Below are positions 1 to 5,022 of a stretch of 6,188 bases of DNA, piece by piece. The DNA comes from Filomicrobium sp. (GTDB taxonomy: Bacteria; Pseudomonadota; Alphaproteobacteria; Rhizobiales; Hyphomicrobiaceae): contig JAJFHK010000374.1 of NCBI GenBank assembly GCA_021775655.1, positions 1 through 6,188 of the forward strand, in the 5' to 3' direction. Below the pieces are notes generated by a model, which saw nothing but the letters and a program-made list of their open reading frames with translations, was not told where the DNA came from and searched no databases. Position numbers and translations under genes: made by a program. The first letter of the stretch is position 1. Every line of letters starts with the position of its first letter.

Positions 1-105
1 CTTGTTGCCGCCACGCGCTTCTGCATCGGTCGATGAGAATGCGACGAGGGCGACTGCTGCTGCTGCACCGGCGAAGATTGCAGTGTTGATCATGTGAACT
101 TTCAT
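1..105 (-). CDS. Small exported protein of unknown function, N-terminal part only
   Basis: The gene runs off the left edge; the first 35 codons are visible. They start MKVHMINTAIFAG, pass through a hydrophobic Ala/Val/Leu/Phe core, and reach a signal-peptidase-I-like site A-E-A before R-G-G-N-K. This supports a Sec signal peptide and a short mature protein beginning with a Gly/Arg-rich segment. The start at 105 is chosen because a GGGAG ribosome binding site lies 7 bases upstream on the minus strand; the in-frame Met at residue 5 has no comparable site. The gene is divergent from the transglycosylase-like gene and shares a 120-base control region with it. No family can be assigned from this fragment. 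The signal peptide call is firm; function is unknown. Confidence 0.75.
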   Translation of the reverse strand, partial: MKVHMINTAIFAGAAAAVALVAFSSTDAEARGGNK

Positions 106-190
106 TGGTGGTCTCCCTTAGAATTTGCTGGCCGGCTCATCTCCAGACCGGCGCGATGAAGTTAATTTAACCGGGTGCCGTTGCAGGGTC

Positions 191-206
191 TGTTCCAATT
201 GGAACA
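191..206. promoter_or_regulatory. Perfect 16-bp palindrome, candidate operator
   Basis: TGTTCCAATTGGAACA reads the same on both strands with no spacer and no mismatch. It lies in the region between the divergent genes starting at 105 (minus) and 226 (plus), 19 bases before the preferred plus-strand start. If the upstream GTG at 175 were the true start the palindrome would be inside codons 6-11, which is one reason to prefer 226. A dimeric regulator site is the natural reading. The regulator cannot be named, and no clear -35/-10 pair was found beside it. Confidence 0.4.
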
Positions 207-225
207 CCGAAGGGTAAATCTGACA

Positions 226-1056
226 ATGGGCGCACGAAACGAGCGCAAACGCCGGTCTTATGGGGCTTTTGGCAAACTGGTAGGGCAAGTCATTGCCGCG
301 ATATTGTTTGCCGCCGGAGCCATGATAGCACCGCCAGGGGCTTTTAGTGCCGAATCCGGCGATCTACGGCCAATCGCACAGCGACCAGCCGACCTGGATA
401 AGAAGAACCCTGATTTCGAGCTCTACCTGGACAGGCTGATGATGGCTGAATCAGGCGGCAGAGATCTTCTCAAGAACCCACGGTCCAGTGCGCTTGGCCC
501 CTATCAGTTCATCAAAGGCACGTTTTTATATGTCGTAAGACGGAGCTTCACTGAACGCGTTGCGGGCCTGAGCGTCAGCCAGATCCTGGCGCTTAGAACG
601 GATCGGAGCTTTGCGCGTGAAGTGATTGCCGAGTATTCACACGAGCTTGCCCGGCACCTCGATAGGCACGGGCTGGCGCCGAACTACGGAAACCTTCGCC
701 TTGCCTATCTGCTCGGTCCGACTGGCGCGACGCGCGTGCTCTCGGCTGAGTCCGATACGCCGGTTCGCCGGATCATCTCGGCGGCTGCGATAGCGGCGAA
801 CCCATTTCTATCTGGGATGACCGCGAGCGATATCATCGCGCGCGCTCACCGGGATATATCGATGGACAGAAGTAAGCGGCTGGTGGTTGCCAGACGGCAA
901 TCGGAGGCGCACGCGGGGGGACCAGCAACGTCTCAGATCCAGGTTCGCTGCAACCTGGCGCGGCCAAGCTGCCGGCGCTGGCTCGCACTTCGAAAGAAAA
1001 AGCTCAGGAAAGAGTCAGCGGCGAGACTTGCGAAGGCGGGCGAAAGCAACCGCTAA
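226..1056 (+). CDS. Secreted lytic transglycosylase-like protein (SLT/goose-lysozyme-type fold)
   Basis: This 276-residue protein probably cleaves peptidoglycan glycan strands in the periplasm. A basic N-region (residues 5-11, RKRR) and a hydrophobic stretch (about 19-37) form a long signal peptide with likely cleavage after AFSA (residue 42). The catalytic-type core spans about 60-190: LMMAESGG (71-78) supplies the presumed catalytic Glu75, followed by ALGPYQF (89-95), matching the SLT 'E-S-G...G-x-x-Q-F' pattern. LAYLLGPTGATR (159-170) matches the later helix motif. The C-terminal tail (about 210-276) is strongly basic, with Cys242 and Cys249 in a RCNLARPSCRRW segment and no recognised binding domain. 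A GTG at 175 would add 17 residues unlike a signal peptide. ATG 226 is preferred, with AAGGG 11 bases upstream, a slightly long spacing. The family call is good; activity and substrate are inferred. Confidence 0.82.
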   Translation: MGARNERKRRSYGAFGKLVGQVIAAILFAAGAMIAPPGAFSAESGDLRPIAQRPADLDKKNPDFELYLDRLMMAESGGRDLLKNPRSSALGPYQFIKGTFLYVVRRSFTERVAGLSVSQILALRTDRSFAREVIAEYSHELARHLDRHGLAPNYGNLRLAYLLGPTGATRVLSAESDTPVRRIISAAAIAANPFLSGMTASDIIARAHRDISMDRSKRLVVARRQSEAHAGGPATSQIQVRCNLARPSCRRWLALRKKKLRKESAARLAKAGESNR

Positions 1057-1073
1057 ATAGTTCGGGCAACCTC

Positions 1074-1583
1074 TCACAATGGGCCGAGCCAGCGCGGCGT
1101 GCGTGCGCGATACTCACGATAGTCACTGCCGAACTCGCGTGCCAGTACCCGTTCCTCGGGAATAATCACGAAGGCGGTCATCAACACGATATACAGTAGG
1201 CAAGAAACGAGAGCCGCCATTGGGGACATGTAGCCAAGGGACAGAAGCGGCAGCAGGAATGCGACATAGATCGGGTTGCGCGAATAGCGGAATACGCCAC
1301 TGGTGACGAGCCGCTTAGGATGGCCAAATGTGCTCGCGCGGAGTGAAAGCTGCATGTGCTGCTGGATCATGGCGGTCGCAGCGAAAAATGCCACGACGGC
1401 GATAATCATCAGATACGCGCCCGGGCCGCCAGACCGAAGTCCTTCAACGGCGGCCGGTCCTGCTGCTATAAAAAAGCCAACGGCGTAACACGCCCAGCTG
1501 ATCCAACTGCTCAAGTCGATACGGCCAATTGTACGCGCCATGAGGGTGTCGGCTTCAAACCGTGTTGCTGTGTCTAGTTGCAT
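1074..1583 (-). CDS. Membrane protein of the isoprenylcysteine carboxyl methyltransferase / phospholipid methyltransferase-like superfamily
   Basis: This 169-residue integral membrane protein has about four hydrophobic segments (roughly 27-45, 55-74, 103-120 and 122-142). The family signature lies in the second half: RLVTSGVFRYSRNPIYVAF (91-109, the 'G-x-[YF]-x-x-x-R-[HN]-P-x-Y' motif) and PEERVLAREFGSDYREY (142-158, the 'E-E-x-x-L-x-x-x-F-G-x-x-Y-x-x-Y' motif), followed by TPRW near the end. Together these form the S-adenosylmethionine and substrate site in the superfamily. The acceptor is unknown; bacterial members are poorly characterised. The frame stays open to 1784, but the extra 67 residues are Arg/Pro-rich and featureless. 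Met at 1583 is chosen because a GGGG stretch sits 7 bases upstream and the protein then has the usual family length. It converges on the transglycosylase-like gene, with 17 bases between stops and no terminator seen. Confidence 0.8.
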   Translation of the reverse strand: MQLDTATRFEADTLMARTIGRIDLSSWISWACYAVGFFIAAGPAAVEGLRSGGPGAYLMIIAVVAFFAATAMIQQHMQLSLRASTFGHPKRLVTSGVFRYSRNPIYVAFLLPLLSLGYMSPMAALVSCLLYIVLMTAFVIIPEERVLAREFGSDYREYRARTPRWLGPL

Positions 1584-1819
1584 GATCAGGCCCCGCCCGT
1601 GTCTTACTTTGGGACGCTCCGAAAGGTCTGCCGGAACTCCGGCTTCGACCTTGGACACTCCCGAATCTTGAATGTGCCGTCCCGGGATCGATCTGACAGT
1701 GCGACCCCAACGGACGAGAAAATTGCAAAAGAGGTGCCAAAACCCTGACTTTGGCCGGGTCAGGCTGAGCCTTGGGGGCGACAAGGGGCTTGTTTTGTGG
1801 AGTTGCGGCGGGCTGGCAC

Positions 1820-1849
1820 TTGAACTTGATGAACGGCGCAGCGCATTAT
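1820..1849 (+). promoter_or_regulatory. Possible sigma70-type promoter for the deacetylase gene
   Basis: TTGAAC (1820-1825) and CATTAT (1844-1849) are separated by 18 bases and point at the deacetylase gene, giving a leader of about 80 bases. Both hexamers match the consensus only partly, and a second -10-like CTATAT at 1863-1868 has no good -35 partner. The assignment is weak. Confidence 0.25.
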
Positions 1850-1926
1850 CTGCCCGCGTTAACTATATCCATCGTGGCGCGCAGGGACTTTGTCAGTCGC
1901 CACCACGAAATGCCAAGAACCGCTAC

Positions 1927-1933
1927 AAGGAGG
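1927..1933 (+). promoter_or_regulatory. Strong ribosome binding site that fixes the deacetylase start
   Basis: AAGGAGG lies 6 bases before ATG 1940, near-ideal complementarity to the 16S rRNA tail. It rules out the start at 1772, which would place 56 non-conserved residues in front of a clear signal peptide. Confidence 0.85.
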
Positions 1934-1939
1934 CGCATC

Positions 1940-2803
1940 ATGCCGATCCGCTCTGCCGCACTCGCCGCCGCAGCCGCCGGCCTATTATTTGCTCAACCGG
2001 CGTTTGCTCAAGATTGCCCAGGCAATCCCGATGCGCTCGGTGTTTCGCGCACTGTCGAGATCGACACATCCGGCGGTCCGGGATTCGGTCTTGGGCAGTA
2101 CAAGCTCTACGACTTTCTGCAGCCTGGAGAAATTGTGCTGACCTTCGATGATGGTCCCTGGCCGACAACCACTGCTGCAGTTCTCAAGGCTCTGAAAGAC
2201 AACTGCACTAAGGCGACATTTTTCGTCATCGGCAAACATGCAGTCTGGCACCCGAACATCCTGAAACAGGTTGCCGCTGACGGACATACGATTGGCACGC
2301 ACACTTTTTCTCACGCCAACCTTGCCAAAGGAAAGATGAAAGGCGAAGCGGGCCGCGCTGAAATCGAAAAGGGCGTCAGCGCAGCAAAGTTTGCGCTTGG
2401 AGCCGCGCCTGCACCGTTCTTCCGCTTCCCGTTTCTGCAGGACCCCGAAGACGCCATCGGTTATCTCGGCAGCCGAAACCTTGCCATTTTCTCAATGGAT
2501 GTCGACTCGTTCGACTTCAAACACCGCAGTCCCAAGAAAGTGATCGACAGTGTTATGAGTAAGATCACGAAGAAGGGCAAAGGTATCATCCTTATGCATG
2601 ATTTCCAGAAGGCGACGGCAAAGGCGATGCCAGACCTTCTGAAGCAACTCAAAGATAAAGGATTCAAGGTCGTGCATCTGACGCCGAAAAGTTCCGCTGT
2701 CTCGATTGCGACATATGACGAGGCCATCAAGAAGGAATTCGCCGGTGCGATGGGCGATGCCAAACCACTATCGAGCGTGGTGAAAACGATCACTGGTAAG
2801 TAG
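1940..2803 (+). CDS. Exported polysaccharide deacetylase (NodB homology domain, carbohydrate esterase family 4)
   Basis: This 287-residue protein is predicted to remove N-acetyl groups from an amino-sugar glycan outside the cytoplasm, using a divalent metal. MPIRSAALAAAAAG begins a signal peptide with cleavage after AFA (residue 23). All five NodB motifs are present in order: TFDDGP (68-73; Asp70 presumed base, Asp71 metal ligand), HTFSH (121-125; His121 and His125 metal ligands), RFPF (162-165), DVDSFDF (187-193, with Phe where the usual D-x-x-D-W motif has Trp) and ILMHD (217-221; His220 presumed acid). The C-terminal 30 residues are an extension without a recognised domain. The substrate could be peptidoglycan, a chitin-like oligomer or another poly-N-acetylglucosamine; nothing here decides. 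A similarly oriented DUF1134-protein gene starts 80 bases downstream without an obvious terminator between, so co-transcription is likely. The fold and active site are well supported. Confidence 0.92.
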   Translation: MPIRSAALAAAAAGLLFAQPAFAQDCPGNPDALGVSRTVEIDTSGGPGFGLGQYKLYDFLQPGEIVLTFDDGPWPTTTAAVLKALKDNCTKATFFVIGKHAVWHPNILKQVAADGHTIGTHTFSHANLAKGKMKGEAGRAEIEKGVSAAKFALGAAPAPFFRFPFLQDPEDAIGYLGSRNLAIFSMDVDSFDFKHRSPKKVIDSVMSKITKKGKGIILMHDFQKATAKAMPDLLKQLKDKGFKVVHLTPKSSAVSIATYDEAIKKEFAGAMGDAKPLSSVVKTITGK

Positions 2804-2872
2804 GCGCCGCGTCCAAGGGTCCAGGAGACAGTGGCGGCCGTAACGCTCATAACTGTCACGTCTTTTTGACCT

Positions 2873-2878
2873 GAGGAG
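2873..2878 (+). promoter_or_regulatory. Ribosome binding site for the DUF1134 protein
   Basis: GAGGAG is 5 bases before ATG 2884. The adjacent TTG at 2881 is in frame but only 2 bases from the site, so ATG 2884 is the better start. The difference is a single residue. Confidence 0.75.
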
Positions 2879-2883
2879 CTTTG

Positions 2884-4233
2884 ATGCCGACTTCCAGACG
2901 CGTCCATTCCCAACTGTGGCGAGCCGCGACAGCCATCGGCCTGATTGCCGCTGGCCTGATCAGTGCGGGTCCGGCTGCCGCGGCGACATGCTCGGCATCC
3001 GACTTTTCGCGCGAGGTCGATGCGGCCGGGGAGGCGCTTCGCGGATTCAACACCAGCATGGCACCGGAACTGCAGCAGCGCATCCAGCAACTCAAAACAG
3101 CCAAGGGCTGGAGCGATTCAGACACCGAGAAGTTGGCGCAGGATTATCTCTTTGATGCGCGAATTGCAGGCCTGGACCGCAAAGCCAATGACCTACTTAC
3201 CAAGCTTGACGATCTTGGAAGTGCAGGCGAGCAAGGCAGCGCGGATTGTTCCAAGCTCAATGAACTGAAAGCTACAGGCGTCGAATTGCTTGCAGTGATG
3301 AAGGCAAAGTCATCTTACACACTCGCTAAGATCGACGACGAAATCGCGGCCGGGCGCGGTGTGGCTCGTCCCAATTCGGATGCGACGGCTGCTCTGCGAC
3401 TGCCGGAAGGCGAAACTCGAAATCTCGCAGCAGCTCCAAAGAAACCTGCCGGGCCGACGGCGGCGGAAAAGGCGGCCGAAGCGCAAAAGAAGCCACCTGC
3501 CAAACCGCGCCCTGCGCGGACTCCGTCGACCGATGCGAAGGCACCGCAGGCAGCGAGCGGGTGGGAAACTTCAACGCAATCTGATCCGTCCACCGAAGCA
3601 CCGAGGATCGAAGTCGCGCCAAATACGGAGGTGGACAATGATAACTGGGGTGCGCCGGGAGACCTCGCCCTTAATGCGCCACCGCCAGGAGACGGAGAGG
3701 CCGCCGATCTACCACAACTCCCGCCACCGGGTGCCTTCACAACGACAGACGAAGGCTACACGCTAGACGAAATTCGCGAGGCCTCACGCGGCTTTTTTGG
3801 AACGATTTCGACCAATCTCGCGAGCGTCATGGAGCATACCTTCCAGCAGTGGGGGCAGCCGACCGGCTACGTTCTGGGCAAGGAAGGTGGCGGTGCTTTT
3901 CTCGCAGGTTTGCGCTACGGCGAGGGTACTGTCTTCATGCGTAGCGGCGCGCAACGCAAAGTCTATTGGCATGGGCCCTCACTCGGCTACGACTTTGGTG
4001 CCGAAGGGTCGAGGACGCTTTTCCTGATCTATTCTCTCAAGCATCCTGATGGCCTGTATCGTGCCTTCACGGGGGTCGACGGGTCGGCCTATCTTGTCGG
4101 TGGTGTGGGTGTGACGCTTCTCAAAGGCGGGCCAGTGATTCTTGCGCCCATTCGCTCCGGCGTTGGGCTGCGGCTCGGAGCCAACATCGGCTACCTGCGC
4201 TTTTCGCCCGAAGCAACATGGAATCCATTTTAG
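2884..4233 (+). CDS. Exported protein with C-terminal DUF1134 (EipA-like) domain and a long N-terminal extension
   Basis: This 449-residue protein is presumably periplasmic. A signal peptide (residues 1 to about 35, core LWRAATAIGLIAAGLISAG) ends in an Ala run. Residues 36-158 form a predicted helical domain bounded by Cys36 and Cys122, which could pair as a disulfide; I do not recognise it. Residues 159-290 are a low-complexity Pro/Ala linker, Lys-rich first (183-220), then Asp/Glu/Pro-rich. Residues 291-449 are the DUF1134 domain, with markers EASRGFFG, GYVLGKEGGGAFLAGLRYGEG, YWHGPSLGYDFG, GSRT, GSAYLVGGVG, PIRSGVGLRLG and the terminal TWNPF. The founding characterised member, Brucella EipA, is about 200 residues, a soluble periplasmic eight-stranded beta-barrel needed for envelope integrity and genetically linked to O-polysaccharide synthesis. 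The present protein is more than twice that size, so it is probably a paralogue or specialised form, and I withhold the eipA symbol. The deacetylase gene upstream supports an envelope role. Confidence 0.88.
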   Translation: MPTSRRVHSQLWRAATAIGLIAAGLISAGPAAAATCSASDFSREVDAAGEALRGFNTSMAPELQQRIQQLKTAKGWSDSDTEKLAQDYLFDARIAGLDRKANDLLTKLDDLGSAGEQGSADCSKLNELKATGVELLAVMKAKSSYTLAKIDDEIAAGRGVARPNSDATAALRLPEGETRNLAAAPKKPAGPTAAEKAAEAQKKPPAKPRPARTPSTDAKAPQAASGWETSTQSDPSTEAPRIEVAPNTEVDNDNWGAPGDLALNAPPPGDGEAADLPQLPPPGAFTTTDEGYTLDEIREASRGFFGTISTNLASVMEHTFQQWGQPTGYVLGKEGGGAFLAGLRYGEGTVFMRSGAQRKVYWHGPSLGYDFGAEGSRTLFLIYSLKHPDGLYRAFTGVDGSAYLVGGVGVTLLKGGPVILAPIRSGVGLRLGANIGYLRFSPEATWNPF

Positions 4234-4401
4234 TGGGCAGCACAGTACCTATTGAAAAGCGCGGCCGACGTTCCTCACGATTGCGTTAGATCGGCGTTCG
4301 CCTATTCATATGATTTGGGAACTCATTGATCAACTTGCATTAACCAGCCCAACCGCTGCCAGTCCGCTCACGAAACGATGCGCTGCAAAATCGAATTCGG
4401 A

Positions 4402-4430
4402 TTGACATTGAATATTCGCGGGAGCAAAAT
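4402..4430 (+). promoter_or_regulatory. Sigma70-like promoter
   Basis: TTGACA (4402-4407) is a perfect -35 hexamer. After a 17-base spacer comes CAAAAT (4425-4430), matching four of six -10 positions. Transcription would begin near 4437 and reach the AGGAGG at 4448-4453 within about a dozen bases. The ordered promoter and ribosome binding site strengthen each other, although no sizeable gene follows in frame. Confidence 0.5.
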
Positions 4431-4449
4431 TCATTCAACGATCGAATAG

Positions 4450-4728
4450 GAGGTTTACGAAAATGACTCCACCTGGTCGCTTATAATTGGACTTACTCAA
4501 ACGCTCGCGGAACCATCGCTGCGTTATAGGTCCATAGAAAACATTGCTAAAATACACGCAGGCGGAGTGACGCTTGAGCGAGGAATCTCGTTAGCTGATA
4601 CAGTGGATAATATTCAGCACGAAGCAGCGCCATGTTATTGCCAAACAAGCTGCTCCGGGATGACTACAAAGAGCGTATCGATGCCTGAAATTGACCTGAT
4701 GTGGTCGGGCCGGCGTACTGAAAGGTGA
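4450..4728 (+). pseudogene. Possible frameshifted small gene, 92-codon open stretch without its own start
   Basis: The frame reading GAC at 4465 is open from a TAG at 4447-4449 to TGA at 4726-4728. It includes segments such as DSTWSLIIGLTQTLAEP and IENIAKIHAGGVTLERG. It lacks an ATG near the ribosome binding site, but a one-base slip around codon 2 of the ORF at 4463 would join that ORF's start to about 87 codons of this frame. Third-position GC appears near one half, lower than in the flanking genes, so the stretch could also be open by chance. I recognise no family. Treat as a hypothesis. Confidence 0.2.
4463..4486 (+). CDS. Seven-codon ORF behind a strong ribosome binding site (leader peptide or start of a broken gene)
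   Basis: AGGAGG (4448-4453) is 9 bases upstream of an ATG that encodes only MTPPGRL before TAA. Initiation signals this good are unusual for a random seven-codon ORF. It could be a true micro-peptide, or the surviving start of a small gene whose body now lies in another frame (4465-4728). An attenuation leader for a downstream operon is unlikely, because the next gene to the right lies on the opposite strand. Function is unknown and whether it is translated is an inference. Confidence 0.3.
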   Translation: MTPPGRL

Positions 4729-4761
4729 GAAAACGACAGCGCAATAGATCCTAGAATTTGT

Positions 4762-4779
4762 TTCCTAATTGAATAGGAA
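4762..4779. repeat. Small inverted repeat
   Basis: TTCCTA and TAGGAA flank a six-base spacer ATTGAA, giving a perfect 6-bp stem. It lies about 80 bases before the terminator at 4858 and could be a hairpin within the same transcript or a protein-binding site. The sequence alone does not separate these. Confidence 0.3.
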
Positions 4780-4857
4780 TCGGTGAATTCGCAAATGGAT
4801 CGTCCGCGCAAAGAAACTCTCCAGGATATAGAAACGCCAAATCGTATCACAATGATG

Positions 4858-4900
4858 GAGCCCGGGGGATCGAATGATCCCCGCGGGCTCTTGATTTTTT
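4858..4900 (+). terminator. Strong intrinsic (rho-independent) terminator
   Basis: Two stacked 7-bp stems form: GAGCCCG (4858-4864) with CGGGCTC (4884-4890), and GGGGATC (4865-4871) with GATCCCC (4876-4882), closed by a GAAT loop with one bulged G at 4883. TTGATTTTTT follows immediately. The U-tract is on the plus strand; the reverse strand has none after the stem, so it does not efficiently serve the aminotransferase gene. The only plus-strand unit it can end is the unexplained one beginning near 4437 or later, or a long read-through from the DUF1134 gene 625 bases upstream. Confidence 0.85.
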
Positions 4901-5022
4901 GCCTTGCGCTTCGGTGTTGGGCAATTCAGGCAACCTTCGCACGGTTTGGTCGCGAAATTCCCACGGGTATGGTGCTCCCCAGCGTTTAGCGCCTCGACGG
5001 AATGAGGACGCGTCGCGAATTC

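Larger units (their letters stand above)
1584..1939. other. 356-base divergent intergenic region
   Basis: This separates the minus-strand methyltransferase-like gene from the plus-strand deacetylase gene. Both flanking reading frames stay open into it (minus to 1784, plus from 1772), but the translated residues look non-coding and neither extension carries a better start signal. The region holds a short AGGCT-G-AGCCT inverted repeat (1762-1772), too small to be a terminator, and a possible promoter at 1820-1849. No tRNA, riboswitch or long repeat was seen. Confidence 0.5.
4234..4857. other. 624-base gene-poor region, apparently less GC-rich than its neighbours
   Basis: No intact gene with both a good start and protein-like composition is found here. 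The stretch 4234-4400 shows nothing I can support: no hairpin terminator after the DUF1134 stop at 4233, and no repeat. From 4402 onward there is a promoter-like sequence, a ribosome binding site, a seven-codon ORF, an overlapping open frame and an inverted repeat, described separately. The minus-strand open frame 4635-4850 lacks a convincing ribosome binding site and recognisable features, and is treated as chance. Confidence 0.5.

Noticed and set aside
161..171. GTTAA-T-TTAAC inverted repeat and TTAACC as a CtrA site
   Set aside because: The TTAA-N7-TTAA spacing of CtrA boxes is not present; short AT-rich repeats like this are common in promoter regions.
192..205. GGAAC as part of a general-stress (EcfG-type) promoter
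   Set aside because: On neither strand is there a CGTT-like -10 element at the required 16-17 base spacing.
175..225. GTG start for the transglycosylase-like gene
   Set aside because: There is no ribosome binding site, the added residues are not signal-like, and the start would place the 16-bp palindrome inside the coding region. It is still possible.
232..267. Twin-arginine signal in the transglycosylase-like protein
   Set aside because: The RRSYGAF segment lacks the hydrophobic pair and Lys of the Tat consensus; a long Sec signal fits as well.
1584..1784. N-terminal extension of the methyltransferase-like protein up to 1784
   Set aside because: The extra 67 residues are Arg/Pro-rich, precede the first hydrophobic segment without similarity to the family, and have no better start signal than ATG 1583.
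1772..1939. Upstream ATG start for the deacetylase
   Set aside because: It would put 56 unrelated residues before a clear signal peptide, and the near-perfect ribosome binding site at 1927-1933 marks ATG 1940.
2980..2991. Lipoprotein site at Cys36 of the DUF1134 protein
   Set aside because: The residue before the Cys is Thr, not Gly/Ala/Ser, and the usual Leu at -3 is absent. A disulfide with Cys122 is more likely.
4378..4449. 23-codon plus-strand ORF
   Set aside because: It spans the candidate promoter hexamers and has no ribosome binding site.
4635..4850. 71-codon minus-strand ORF
   Set aside because: No convincing ribosome binding site, signal or family resemblance; it lies antisense to the region with plus-strand signals.
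4783..4989. 68-codon plus-strand ORF from GTG 4783
   Set aside because: It reads straight through the strong terminator at 4858-4900, so a full-length message is unlikely, and the product resembles nothing known to me.
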